Counted from the stretch's first letter, positions 17,633-26,560 are shown. The stretch: DNA of 64,000 nucleotides from CAVSUR01 sp963731285 (GCA_963731285.1 CAVSUR010000001.1:620001-684000), one strand, 5' to 3'. The notes: generated by a model from the letters alone, not told the origin. A program made the numbers and translations.

Positions 17633-20600
17633 GTGCACGAGAAGTCAAACCCGGAGGGGCCTGGCGAGCTTCCGCCGGATCTCGAAATGAGCACACGCCG
17701 CTCAGCTCGGGACACGGACGATCCGGTCCGGCCACGCTTCCGTTCCCCCTTGCCCGGCGGGACCGTGACCTTCGTGTTCACTGACATCGAGGGATCGACT
17801 CGGTTGCTTCGCCGTATCGGGAGCCGATACGCCGGGGTACTGGAGAGGCATCGGGAGCTCCTCAGAGACGCGGTGGCCAGCCATGGTGGCGTGGAGGTGG
17901 ACTGCGAGGGCGATGGGTTGTTCTTCGCGTTCGCGGGGGCCAAGTCGGCTATCGCCGCGTGCATCACAGGACAGCGAGCCCTGCTCACCGAGCCTTGGTC
18001 CTCCGACGTGGCGGTCCGTGTGCGCATGGGACTGCACACCGGTGAGGCAACGCCGTTGAACGGGAGGTATGTGGCACTGGCCGTTCACCAGGCCGCCCGC
18101 GTGGCCAGCGCGGCTCACGGAGGACAAGTCCTCGTATCGGACGCGACAGCCGCAGCGGTGACAGAAGCGCTCCCGGCCTCTTCGATGCAGCAGCTGGGGG
18201 CATACCGTCTCAAAGACTTCGACACTCCGGTCATGCTGTTTCAGGTCTGTCATCCGGATCTGCCTCGGGATTTTCCGCCCCCGCGGGCGTCTGCGGTGGA
18301 GGTTCATAACCTGCCGGCGCGCCTTAGCAGCTTTATCGGCAGGGAGCGGGAGACCTCCGAGGTAGAAGAGCTGCTGGTCGTTGGCCGTCTGGTCACGCTC
18401 ACCGGGGCCGGTGGATGCGGCAAGACCCGCCTAGCCCTTGAAGTGGCTGCCCGGAAGCTCGAGCTTTTCGCCGACGGGGTGTGGTTCGTCGACCTAGCCC
18501 CTCTGTCAGATCCTCAGCTGGTCGGCCAGACCGTGATTCACGCCCTCGGCGCACGAGAGGAACCGGGACGATCGGTGTTCGACACCCTGGAGGGCTTCGT
18601 GGCCCACCGGGAGCTGCTGATCATGGTCGACAACTGTGAGCACCTCATCCAAGCCTGCGCCGCCTTGGTGGAGCACCTGCTCAAAGCGGGGCCCGGCGTG
18701 CGGATCCTGGCCACAAGCCGCGAAAGCCTCGGTTTGCCGGGCGAACGGATCTGGCGAGTGCCGTCTCTATCCCTCCCCGATCAGGGCGCCTCGCTCGACG
18801 TGGTCATGGCTTCGGAGTCGGCCCGGCTGTTCCTCGAGCGAGCCCGGGCGGTACGGGCCGACCTGGTGGTAAGCGACGAGGACATGGCCGTCCTAGCCGA
18901 GATCGTCTCTCGTCTCGACGGCATCCCTCTCGCCCTGGAACTAGCAGCCGCCCGAGCCGACATGCTGAGCCTGACTCAAATCGCCACCCGCCTCGATGAT
19001 CGTTTCGGCCTCCTCAGCCGCGGGCCTCGCACCGCCCAGCCCCGCCAGCAAACGCTTGTCGGCGCCATCGACTGGAGCTACGGCCTGCTAAGCGACCTCG
19101 AACGCGCCGTGTTCCGCCGACTCTCCATTTTCGCTGGTGGGTTCAGCTTGGAGGCCGCCGAGGCGGTTACCACCGGCCCCGGCCTGGATTCCGGCGACAT
19201 CCTGGATCTGGTCGCTAACCTGGCCGCCAAGTCGCTCGTCGTAGTCACCGGGCAAGGCAACAGCCAGCGCTACCGGCTCCTGGAAACCATTCGGGCCTAC
19301 GCAGCCGACAAAGTTAGCGGCACTGGCGAACAGGCTGAATTGCGCGGTCGGCACCTGGCTTGGTTCTTGGATCTAGCCGAGCTGGCCGAGCCCCAGCTCG
19401 CTGGGCCCGGCCGCGGGCGTCTCATGCGGTCCCTGGAGGCTGACCAGGAGAACTTCCGCCGCGCGCTGGACCACAGCGTCGAGACAGGCGCGGTCGACCG
19501 TGGGCTGCGGCTCGCCGCAGCACTGGCACCGTTCTGGACATCGCATGGCAACTGGAAGGAGGCATGCGGGTACTTTGAGGAGCTGTTGCAGCTGGCCTCC
19601 GACGATGTGCCGCACCTGGGCAAAGCGCTGGTGGCTGCCGGCAACATGTTCCTGCTGCGCGGCGACTACGACAGGTCAGAGGTGCTGCTTGAAGATGCAC
19701 ACACCTGGGCCCGCGCCGCCCGGGACGTCGGTATCTTGGCTCAAAGCCTGTCCGGCCTGGGCTACATCGCCTTCCGCAGGTCCCGTCAGGACGAGGCGGA
19801 GGCGCTGTGGACTGAGGCCCTGGATGCCAGCCGGAAGGCAGGCGACAGTCGTGTCGCCGCGACCGTGCTACGCAGCCTGGCAATCTCCGCGGGCGCGCGG
19901 GGTGACCAGCAACGCTGTGCCGACCTTCTTGAGGAGGGACTGGCCCTCGCCTCGAAGGGGCGGGACGAGCAACTGCGCCGCTTGCTTCTCAGCTCCGCGG
20001 CGGAGATGAACCTCTGGATGGGACGCTACGCCCTTGCTCGAGACCAGTACGCAGAGGCGCTGCGGCTCGCTGTCGAGATCGGCGACCAGTCGGGCCGGGC
20101 CTCGCTCCTTGCCGACCTTGGCTGGATCGGCTTGCTGCGCGGCGAGTATGACGAAGCCCAAACGTGCGCGGCGGAGGCCGTTTCAGCCGCCGCAGCCGCC
20201 GACAACAAACGGGTCTGGGCTGGTGGACTCCGACTCATGGGCGAGCTGTCCGCGTGCCAAGGCGCCTATCAGGAAGCCCACGAGCTTCTCGACCGGTCGC
20301 TTGAGCTCGCACGTCAGTTGGCCGCACCGGCCGAGATCGCAGGAGTCTTGTGCTCACAGGCATGTTTGGCCCTCGATCAAACGAGCTTCGATGAGGCAGG
20401 ACGGCTCGTCGAAGAGCTGTTGGCGCTCAAGCCACTCATGCACACCATGAGACGGGCTACCCACTGCTGGGTGCAAGGCGAAGTGGCGCGGGCGAAGGGT
20501 GACATGGAGCAGGCACAAGCCCACTACCAGACGGACCTCACCGAATCGGAAGCGTCGCCATCGCCGCGTATCCAAGCCCTCGCTCTTCGGGGCCTCGCGG

Positions 20601-20953
20601 ATGTCGCGATCGCCGAGAGTGACCTTTCTCGGGCCGCCGCCTTGAATGCGCGATCGCTGGCGTTGCGAGCCCAGATTGAGGATTCACTTGGCATAGCCAA
20701 TTCTCTGGAGGGTATGGCGGCCGCGGCGATCGCGGCTGACGGGCACCAGCGGGCCGTCCGCCTGCTTGGCGCTGCCCAGCGATTGCGTGCCAGACTCGGC
20801 GCTGCGGCCTCACCACGCGAGGAGCGCGAGCTGAGTTCTATGCGAACGGCGATCGCAGACAAGCTCGGCACCGATCTTGCCGAACGCGAGCTGTCCGCGG
20901 GCCAGCAATTGACGACAGCCGAGGCCATCGATCTGGCCCTCGGCAGGAGCTAA
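17633..20953 (+). CDS. Class III nucleotide cyclase-like / NB-ARC ATPase / TPR regulator
   Basis: Product is 1106 residues from GTG 17633; an ATG at 17687 is an alternative, and neither has a strong ribosome binding site. A cyclase homology domain lies at about 40-205 (VTFVFTDIEGSTRLLRRIG, CEGDGLFFAF). An AAA/NB-ARC ATPase lies at about 230-560, with Walker A GAGGCGKTRLA, Walker B LLIMVDNCEH and sensor LATSRESL. The rest is TPR repeats to the C-terminus. There is no DNA-binding domain at the end. In the cyclase domain the first metal Asp is present, but the Lys before the second (usually KTxGDG) is replaced (VDCEGDG), and the Asn of the NxxxR pair appears as His (VHQAARV). So the domain may be a sensor only. 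Confidence 0.88.
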   Translation: MHEKSNPEGPGELPPDLEMSTRRSARDTDDPVRPRFRSPLPGGTVTFVFTDIEGSTRLLRRIGSRYAGVLERHRELLRDAVASHGGVEVDCEGDGLFFAFAGAKSAIAACITGQRALLTEPWSSDVAVRVRMGLHTGEATPLNGRYVALAVHQAARVASAAHGGQVLVSDATAAAVTEALPASSMQQLGAYRLKDFDTPVMLFQVCHPDLPRDFPPPRASAVEVHNLPARLSSFIGRERETSEVEELLVVGRLVTLTGAGGCGKTRLALEVAARKLELFADGVWFVDLAPLSDPQLVGQTVIHALGAREEPGRSVFDTLEGFVAHRELLIMVDNCEHLIQACAALVEHLLKAGPGVRILATSRESLGLPGERIWRVPSLSLPDQGASLDVVMASESARLFLERARAVRADLVVSDEDMAVLAEIVSRLDGIPLALELAAARADMLSLTQIATRLDDRFGLLSRGPRTAQPRQQTLVGAIDWSYGLLSDLERAVFRRLSIFAGGFSLEAAEAVTTGPGLDSGDILDLVANLAAKSLVVVTGQGNSQRYRLLETIRAYAADKVSGTGEQAELRGRHLAWFLDLAELAEPQLAGPGRGRLMRSLEADQENFRRALDHSVETGAVDRGLRLAAALAPFWTSHGNWKEACGYFEELLQLASDDVPHLGKALVAAGNMFLLRGDYDRSEVLLEDAHTWARAARDVGILAQSLSGLGYIAFRRSRQDEAEALWTEALDASRKAGDSRVAATVLRSLAISAGARGDQQRCADLLEEGLALASKGRDEQLRRLLLSSAAEMNLWMGRYALARDQYAEALRLAVEIGDQSGRASLLADLGWIGLLRGEYDEAQTCAAEAVSAAAAADNKRVWAGGLRLMGELSACQGAYQEAHELLDRSLELARQLAAPAEIAGVLCSQACLALDQTSFDEAGRLVEELLALKPLMHTMRRATHCWVQGEVARAKGDMEQAQAHYQTDLTESEASPSPRIQALALRGLADVAIAESDLSRAAALNARSLALRAQIEDSLGIANSLEGMAAAAIAADGHQRAVRLLGAAQRLRARLGAAASPREERELSSMRTAIADKLGTDLAERELSAGQQLTTAEAIDLALGRS

Positions 20954-20966
20954 TGCGCCCATCAAC

Positions 20967-21785
20967 TCAAGATCTGCTGACCCCACCGGCCGGCTGCTGC
21001 AGCCCCCGCACCCCGAGGCCACCGTCACAACTGATGACCACCCCGGTGGTCGCTCGGGCATTGGCCCGCGACGCGAGCTGCACGTAATGTCCGGTGTAGT
21101 CCTCCGGTGAAGCCAGGAACTGCAATGGCAACGCCGCCCGCGCGAGCTCGTCAATACCTGGCACCGCTGACAAGGTCTGCTGGTCGAGCCCGAGCGCCCG
21201 CGGTCCCCGAACGTCGGTGAGCATCGGGCCCGGAGCGACCCCGTTCACCCGAACACCAGGGGCCAGCTCGTAGGCCAGCTGTCTGACCAAGCCGACGACC
21301 GCGTGCTTGGAAGCCGTGTATACAATCCCCCCTGTGCCCGCGTAGAACGATGACATCGATGCGGTCAGAATAATACAGCCGTCACAATTGAGCAGAGCAG
21401 GAGCGGCCGCTTTGGCCCCGAGGAGGTAGCCCTTTACGTTGATCGCAAACACCTCGTCAAACGCCTGTCCCAACGCATCGGCGGGGCTTCCCAAAAGGTC
21501 TGCAAAGTAATCGAAAATGCCTGCGTTGCCGACAAAGGTATCCAGCTTGCCGAAGACACGGACAGCTGTAGCCACCGCCCTTTCATTGTCAGCCACCGTG
21601 GTCGCATCTCCGACGATGCCGACGACCGCCCCGCCCAGCCGTTCCACCACGGCATCGACCCGTTCCTGGGATCGATCGAAAACCGCGACGCGCGCTCCTT
21701 CATTCACAAAGCGCTCCACCAGTGCCAAGCCGAGCCCGGAACCTCCGCCGGTCACTAGTGCGGCATCACCCTCCAGCCATCCCAT
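20967..21785 (-). CDS. Dihydrodiol dehydrogenase-like SDR (HcaB/BphB type)
   Basis: ATG 21785 (MGWLEGDAALVTGGGSGLG) is chosen over the longer frame because the SDR fold starts here and GAGAGGA precedes it. Product is 272 residues. Motifs are TGGGSGLG, VGNAGIFDYF, catalytic Ser region LTASMSSFYAG and YTASK. The NAG-IFD-Y pattern and the C-terminal HYVQLASRANARATTGVVIS resemble 2,3-dihydroxy-2,3-dihydrophenylpropionate dehydrogenases, which rearomatise cis-dihydrodiols with NAD. No ring-hydroxylating dioxygenase lies nearby, so the real substrate is uncertain. It converges with the cyclase-like gene, 13 bases apart. Confidence 0.85.
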   Translation of the reverse strand: MGWLEGDAALVTGGGSGLGLALVERFVNEGARVAVFDRSQERVDAVVERLGGAVVGIVGDATTVADNERAVATAVRVFGKLDTFVGNAGIFDYFADLLGSPADALGQAFDEVFAINVKGYLLGAKAAAPALLNCDGCIILTASMSSFYAGTGGIVYTASKHAVVGLVRQLAYELAPGVRVNGVAPGPMLTDVRGPRALGLDQQTLSAVPGIDELARAALPLQFLASPEDYTGHYVQLASRANARATTGVVISCDGGLGVRGLQQPAGGVSRS

Positions 21786-22152
21786 CGGTCCATTCCTCTC
21801 GGTCGGCGTCGTCCCAGTTTCGACCGTCCGCAAGACGGACGGCCAGCATGACCACAGTGGTCTCGGAGGCAGAATAATCAAGAGCCGCCGACCCCGCCGA
21901 GCCAGGGACGGCGGATGCCCGACACCCAAGTGCGCGACGCCCCCAAAAGCGCGCACCGTGGTGCTCAACACGCGGGAGCACGACAGCCCACTCGCGCCCT
22001 CACTTCCGCGGTCTCTGGCTGTCCGCCGCGTGCTAACCGACACCTGACAGCATGATGCCCCTCGGCTTGGTCGCTCGCGGTCAGAGCAGTAGTTGGGGAA
22101 CTGAGCGGCCACCCAATCGACGTATTTGCGGAATTCCAGCCGTGGTCGATGG
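21786..22152 (-). other. Upstream region of the SDR, no gene seen
   Basis: About 370 bases. The SDR frame stays open further upstream without family homology. No promoter hexamers stand out, and I see nothing else that can be named. Confidence 0.45.
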
Positions 22153-22464
22153 TCAACGTCGCGTACATGTGCGGCCCGACGATGCTGAGCAGGACGTCAG
22201 TTGCCTCACCGGGGTGGGTCTAGTCGCGCAAAGCTTGCCTGCCCAGATGGCTTGCAGATCCTCCTTAAGATCCGCGGCGCGGGCGCGCTCGATGTCGAAG
22301 CACCAGACCGTGCTGCGCCTACCCGAGTCCCACCGGCCGTGAATGACCGCGCCATGAACCTCGATGGTCCTCGCGGCGGCTGCCAGGCTGATCTCGTTCA
22401 GCTGCAGGTCCTCGTGAGCGGGATCGCCGACGACCAGGGCGACCGTGATCATGCTCTCGGTCAT
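22153..22464 (-). CDS. Hypothetical protein, 103 residues
   Basis: ATG 22464 is preceded by GAAGGAGCGATCCC, a strong ribosome binding site. The sequence starts MTESMITVALVVGDPAHED and includes QLNEISLAAAARTIEVHGAV and STVWCFDIERARAADLKEDL. That suggests a small alpha/beta protein; a second start at MITV (22452) is possible. I do not recognise a family. The gene stands alone on the minus strand upstream of the SDR, 367 bases away. Confidence 0.55.
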   Translation of the reverse strand: MTESMITVALVVGDPAHEDLQLNEISLAAAARTIEVHGAVIHGRWDSGRRSTVWCFDIERARAADLKEDLQAIWAGKLCATRPTPVRQLTSCSASSGRTCTRR

Positions 22465-22768
22465 GGGATCGCTCCTTCATGGTGTGCGGCAGCCCGCCGC
22501 CTGTTGCGCCAGCATAAGATCCACAGTCCGCAAGCGACCTGCCGGACCCCAGGATGCGCGACAACGCTAGGTCGCTCATCTCGGCAGACTGAACCGTCCC
22601 GGGTTTCATGCCGCTTCCTTCCCTGGGGAGGATGCAGATCATGGTCAACTCCCTGCTGGCGGCCCGCCGGGCGGCTGTTTCATAGGCGGCCGCCTATGAA
22701 CCAGGCTGCCGGTGTCTGCTCTTTGACGTCTGTTGTGCGTCGCCGCTGTCAGCCGGATTGGTTGGGTG
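22465..22768 (-). other. Intergenic region holding the 22-bp palindrome
   Basis: About 300 bases without a gene. It contains the ribosome binding site of the hypothetical gene next to 22464 and the palindrome at 22679-22700. Nothing else is recognisable. Confidence 0.5.
22679..22700. promoter_or_regulatory. Perfect 22-bp palindrome
   Basis: Left arm TTCATAGGCGG is followed immediately by its reverse complement CCGCCTATGAA. It lies 69 bases downstream of the DHFR-like gene stop and 215 bases upstream of the start of the hypothetical gene at 22464. The absence of a loop and of a T-tract argues for a protein-binding operator (TetR-like size) rather than a terminator. Confidence 0.5.
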
Positions 22769-23317
22769 TTATGAAGCGGCCGCCTCGTAGACGAGGTAGA
22801 GCGCTCCGTTGTCGTAAGTCACGCTTCGAGTCAGCGACCATTTCGTCGGCGGGTCGTCGTGGAAAAGGTGAGGTCCTCCACCTCGGGTGAGGGGGTAGAC
22901 GAACAGATGCAGCTCGTCGATCAGACCGTCAGCGATCAGGGACCGCACAAGCGTCCCGCTGCCGCTTACGTAGATGCCACCATCGACTTCACCTTTGATC
23001 CGGCGGATACCGTCGGCACTGTAGGGGCCGAGGATCTCGGAGTTCTGCCAGGTGCCTACTGCCAGGGTGGAGGAGACGACGTACTTGGTGGATTCGTTCA
23101 TAAACGGAGCACCGGGGTCCTCCGCAGCTGTCCGGGCCGACCAGGCCGGCTCGAACATCTCGTAGGTGTTGCGTCCCAGCAGGATGGCTTCGCAGCTGGA
23201 CATGAGATTGCCGATGTCCTGCCCCATAGCGGGGTCGAAGCCGTAGTCGAAGGTCCAGGTTGGAGCGTCGATCACGCCATCGAGGCTCATGAACTCGTGC
23301 ACTCTGATCGTTCCCAT
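22769..23317 (-). CDS. Dihydrofolate reductase family protein (RibD C-terminal-like)
   Basis: ATG 23317 (MGTIRVHEFMSLDGVIDAPT) has GAAAGGAGCCACTGACC upstream. Product is 182 residues. Motifs of the RibD-C/DHFR-like family are HEFMSLDGVID, EAILLGRNTYEMF (NADPH loop), GIYVSGSGTLVRSLIADGLI and DELHLFVYPLTRGGGPHLF. These NADPH-dependent small reductases are common in actinomycete ECF regulons; their substrates are mostly unknown, and they are not folate enzymes. A promoter nearly identical to the one in front of the DUF6069/DGPF/ECF42 operon lies at 23371-23398, so it is probably a target of the adjacent sigma factor. Confidence 0.88.
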   Translation of the reverse strand: MGTIRVHEFMSLDGVIDAPTWTFDYGFDPAMGQDIGNLMSSCEAILLGRNTYEMFEPAWSARTAAEDPGAPFMNESTKYVVSSTLAVGTWQNSEILGPYSADGIRRIKGEVDGGIYVSGSGTLVRSLIADGLIDELHLFVYPLTRGGGPHLFHDDPPTKWSLTRSVTYDNGALYLVYEAAAS

Positions 23318-23370
23318 GGTCAGTGGCTCCTTTCGGTGTCTCGGCGGCGACCTGCTCGCCACTCACCCCA

Positions 23371-23398
23371 TCCACGAACGGGGAAGGGCTAATCGACA
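23371..23398 (-). promoter_or_regulatory. ECF42-type promoter upstream of the DHFR-like gene
   Basis: On the minus strand, TGTCGA (23398-23393), 16 bases, then CGTGGA (23376-23371), 54 bases before the start codon. The -35 agrees with the TGTCGA motif I recall for ECF42 sigma factors. The whole element matches that at 25531-25558 in most positions, including the spacer end CCGTT. Confidence 0.7.
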
Positions 23399-23435
23399 CT
23401 GAAGCGTCAGAAAATTCCGAGCTGCAGCTGTCTAC

Positions 23436-24680
23436 TCAGAGGGCGGCCCGTTGGCGCACGAGGAAGTCGCGTTCGACCGCGTTGGTAGTGAGTTCGATGG
23501 CTCGGTCGTACGCGCCGAGTGCCTCGTCGCGGCGACCTGCTCGTGCGAGAAGGTCGGCGCGGGCAGCGTGGTATGGCTGGTAGTCGTCGAGCGTGGCGGC
23601 GTCGATCTCGGCGAGCGCGGCGAGGCCCTCGGCAGGGCCGTGGAGCTCCGCGGTGGCCACCGATCGGTTCAGGGCAACAACAGGGTGGGGGCGCAGGGCG
23701 TAGAGCTGGTCATACAGGGCGATGATCTGGGACCAGTCGGTGGCTTCGGCGGTGGGGGCGGCGGCGTGCACCGCGGCTATCGCTGCCTGGATCTGGAACG
23801 GTCCGGGCTGGTTGCGGCGAAGGCAAGCGCGCACGAGCTCGTGGCCTTCGGTGATCAGTGTCGGGTCCCAGCGGGATCGGTCCTGGTCGGCGAGGCGCAC
23901 CATGGTCCCGCAGTTGTTGCTGCGGGCGGGACGGCGGGATTCGGTGAGCAGCATCAGGGCGACTAGGCCGATGGCCTCCGGTTCGTCGGGCATCAGCTCG
24001 ATGAGGGTTCGCCCGAGCCGGATCGCTTCGGTCGATAGATCGGTTCTCGTCAGGCTCTGTCCCGACGTGGCGGTGTGACCTTCGGTGTTGATCAGATAGA
24101 TGGCGGTGAGGACCGCGTGGAGCCGGTCCGGGAGCTCCGCGGCGCGGGGTATGCGGTAGGAGGCGTGATTGTCGTGCAGTTTGCGCTTGGCCCTCACGAT
24201 ACGTTGCGCCATCGTCGCCTCAGGCACCAGAAACGCCTTGGCGATCTCCTTGGTCTCGAGGCTGGCGAGAAGCCGCAGGATGAGAGCGACCTGCGCATCG
24301 GCGGCGAGGGCGGGGTGTGCGCACAGGAACATGAGCCGGAGCTGGTCGTCAGGAACGACATCGACGAAGTCGTCGAGCCTGTCGAGTTCGGGATCGTGGT
24401 CAGGATCCATGCTGTCGGTGTGGAGTCGATGGGCCTCGAGATGACGCTCGCTGCGGGTTGATTCGCGTCGAAGCCGGTCGATGGCGCGGTTGCGGGCGGT
24501 CGTCGTGATCCAGCCGCCCGGGTTGGGCGGTATCCCCGTCTTCGGCCACCGCTCGGCGGCGATGGCGAACGCTTCCGCCACCGCGTCCTCGGCGAGGTCG
24601 ATGTCGCCGAGGACGCGGATCAGGGTGGCGGTGCAGCGGCCGGCTTCGCGCCGGAAGACCTCGTCGAGCGTGTCGGTCAT
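23436..24680 (-). CDS. ECF42-group RNA polymerase sigma factor with long C-terminal extension
   Basis: Product is 414 residues. The sigma-2 region is at about 10-75 (VFRREAGRCTATLIRVLGDI, NPGGWITTTARNRAIDRLRR) and the sigma-4 region at about 105-165 (LRLMFLCAHPAL, TKEIAKAFLVPEATMAQRIV). A DUF6596/TPR-like extension follows of about 230 residues (VLTAIYLINTEGH, LMLLTESRRPARSN, YDQLYALRPHPVVALNRSVA), which in ECF42 is needed for activity. No anti-sigma gene is present, as is normal for this group. It overlaps the DGPF gene by 4 bases (ATGA). Regulation through its own promoter at 25531-25558 is likely. Confidence 0.92.
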   Translation of the reverse strand: MTDTLDEVFRREAGRCTATLIRVLGDIDLAEDAVAEAFAIAAERWPKTGIPPNPGGWITTTARNRAIDRLRRESTRSERHLEAHRLHTDSMDPDHDPELDRLDDFVDVVPDDQLRLMFLCAHPALAADAQVALILRLLASLETKEIAKAFLVPEATMAQRIVRAKRKLHDNHASYRIPRAAELPDRLHAVLTAIYLINTEGHTATSGQSLTRTDLSTEAIRLGRTLIELMPDEPEAIGLVALMLLTESRRPARSNNCGTMVRLADQDRSRWDPTLITEGHELVRACLRRNQPGPFQIQAAIAAVHAAAPTAEATDWSQIIALYDQLYALRPHPVVALNRSVATAELHGPAEGLAALAEIDAATLDDYQPYHAARADLLARAGRRDEALGAYDRAIELTTNAVERDFLVRQRAAL

Positions 24681-25024
24681 CCTTGTGCGGGCCGGACCTC
24701 AACCGGCCCCTCGCAGGCAGCGGCTGCTTTGCCGGCCCATTCGAGGGCGGCGTCGAGATCGGTGGCGTCGATGATCCAGAAGCCGCCCATCTGTTCTTTG
24801 GTTTCGGCGTAGGGCCCGTCGGTCATCGATACGTCGCCTCCGGAGGATCGCACGACCGTGGCCGATGATGCGGGGTGCAGGCCGGCGGCGAACACCCAGG
24901 CGCCTGCTTGTTGCAGTTGGATGTTGAACGCGTCCACCTGGGCGACCTGGCGCTGCGCGTCGGGGGTCGAGAAGTCCGGCTCGTACGTATCGTCGTGCCA
25001 GACGGAGATCAGGTATTGCGGCAT
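24677..25024 (-). CDS. DGPF (YCII-related) domain protein
   Basis: Product is 115 residues. It carries the family signature DGPYAETKEQMGGFWIIDA and the N-terminal MPQYLISVWHDD strand of the dimeric alpha/beta-barrel YCII fold. DGPF proteins are the classical genomic partners of ECF42 sigma factors and are encoded just upstream, as here (ATGA overlap with the sigma gene). They may sense or turn over a small molecule; biochemical role is unproven. The conserved His-Asp pair of YciI enzymes is not evident, although HDD occurs near the N-terminus. Confidence 0.9.
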   Translation of the reverse strand: MPQYLISVWHDDTYEPDFSTPDAQRQVAQVDAFNIQLQQAGAWVFAAGLHPASSATVVRSSGGDVSMTDGPYAETKEQMGGFWIIDATDLDAALEWAGKAAAACEGPVEVRPAQG

Positions 25025-25059
25025 CTTGGTTGCTCCTCTTGGTAGCGGGTCGGTTCGGG

Positions 25060-25482
25060 TCAGTCGGCGTGTCGTGCGAGCACCGGAACAATGATCGCCG
25101 CGGCGACCAGGTGCAGTCCAACCAGGGCGAATTTGCTAGCGGTCGTGTCTGCGAATGCCGCCGGGAGGGCGCAGGAGATCGCCGTGAGGCCGGTGGTTAT
25201 CTGGATGAACCGCCGACGTGGGGCAGGGCTGCGCCGGTTCAGCAAGGCCAGGAGCACACCGCCGATGACGGCGGCGATGAAGGTGACCTGGGCGAAGCCG
25301 GCGGGTGGGATCTTGCCGTGTACGGCCAGCGGGACTCCGGCAGCCCGCAGGGCAACCGCACCGGCGGTCGTGACCGCGGCGGCCAGGACACCGACCGAGA
25401 CCGTGGTGCGCGGCAGCGTGCTGGTCAACCGGGACGGGACGTGCTCGACACTGATGTCGGGGGAGGTGGTAACGGTGGACAT
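25060..25482 (-). CDS. DUF6069-like four-helix membrane protein
   Basis: ATG 25482 (MSTVTTSPDISVEHV) is chosen because GAAAGGAACCAACC precedes it; the longer frame lacks a start signal. Product is 140 residues with four hydrophobic helices (about 28-50, 62-83, 95-113 and 118-135: VSVGVLAAAVTTAGAVAL, AQVTFIAAVIGGVLLALL, ITTGLTAISCALPAAFA, FALVGLHLVAAAIIVPVLA). It opens the ECF42 operon, 35 bases before the DGPF gene, behind an ECF42-type promoter. Function unknown. Confidence 0.8.
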   Translation of the reverse strand: MSTVTTSPDISVEHVPSRLTSTLPRTTVSVGVLAAAVTTAGAVALRAAGVPLAVHGKIPPAGFAQVTFIAAVIGGVLLALLNRRSPAPRRRFIQITTGLTAISCALPAAFADTTASKFALVGLHLVAAAIIVPVLARHAD

Positions 25483-25530
25483 GGTTGGTTCCTTTCGTTG
25501 GCGGCGGTGCCCCCTGCACCGCTCGACATG

Positions 25531-25558
25531 TCCACGAACGGCGAGGGCAGATTCGACA
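25531..25558 (-). promoter_or_regulatory. ECF42-type promoter upstream of the DUF6069/DGPF/sigma operon
   Basis: On the minus strand, TGTCGA (25558-25553), 16 bases, CGTGGA (25536-25531), 49 bases before the DUF6069 start. Near-identical to the element at 23371-23398. This implies autoregulation of the sigma factor. Confidence 0.7.
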
Positions 25559-26145
25559 CCGAAGCCCAATAGAGAGCCCCGATAGACCCCAGCCTCGGCA
25601 TCTGGGCCGGACGCGATGGTGGCGGAAACCTGATTCACCGCTTCATTAGCTAACCGCGGGGCTACCGCCAATCAAAGATGATTAGGGTGGCTCGAGTTGG
25701 CCCCACCAGGACGGGTCATAGCCACAAAGACTGTTCCGCCACCGCGGTCGCTCCATCGCGCGCCGGTACCGGCACACTTCCTAGCACGAGCCTTACCGGC
25801 ACGCCAAGACAGCCGGGTGCTCATGATCGTGCCCGCGGCGGGGCGCCCTCGGTGGCCGTAACCCGCGGCCTTCAGCCCGCTAACGCCATTGGCCGTTCCG
25901 TTGTTGCTCAAGCCCCGGTCTATGGAACTCCGCACGTCCCCCACAACCCGGTGCACGGAATCCTGCGGGCCGAACGGCGGCGGCAAGGCCCCGGCGGCCG
26001 GCGCCCGCCGGGGGCAGTACAGCCGCGAGCGTGGACTGGGCCGGGTCGGGCGGCTGGGGCTGAGCCAAGGCTGGTGGCCTGCGCCTCGGTTAGGCAGTCG
26101 CCGGTGAGGTTCGATATCACCGGGATTGACGGCGGGCGGGCCTGG
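25559..26145 (+). other. No recognisable gene
   Basis: About 590 bases between the ECF42 promoter and the IS1634 remnant. Open frames on both strands lack start signals and known motifs. Probably degraded mobile-element surroundings. Confidence 0.45.
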
Positions 26146-26560
26146 CGTCCCCGTATGTGCAGACGGTGAAGACGGCGTTGCGTGCGACGGCCGTGCAGAT
26201 AGTGCATTCGTCGCGGCGAGAATCGCGGGATGTCGAGTATGTCGAGTCGGCGCATGACGACGCTGAGCTTGAGGTGCTGAAGGCGTCCACGCGTCAGCGC
26301 CTGACTGCCGGTGAGGGTGAGCTTGACCTCGGCCTGGCCGCTGCGGCGGCTGGCGGCCCCCTGCCGATCTAGTCGTCGCGGATGGGTCACCTGCTGGATG
26401 CCCTGGTGCACGTCTACCGAGTGCTGGGGTTCGGACGTGACCGGCGCAGATGAGGTGTTTCTTCAGCTGGTAATGGCCCGGATCATCGAGCCGGTGAGCA
26501 AGCTCGACAGCCTGCGGGTACTGGAGGAGGCCGGGCTGGCGCCGCAGAATCCGGCCGCGC
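26146..26560 (+). pseudogene. IS1634-family transposase, N-terminal remnant
   Basis: The frame reads YVQTVKTALRATAVQIVHSS, RRESRDVEYVESAHDDAELE and TAGEGELDLGL, the N-terminal domain of IS1634 (IS4-superfamily) transposases. A TAG stop at 26370-26372 and a frameshift near 26440 interrupt it. The family text then resumes as RMGHLLDAL and DEVFLQLVMARIIEPVSKLD, SLRVLEEAGLAP. Homology ends near 26560, well before the DDE catalytic part. Dead copy, truncated at its 3' side next to an IS110 remnant. Confidence 0.8.
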
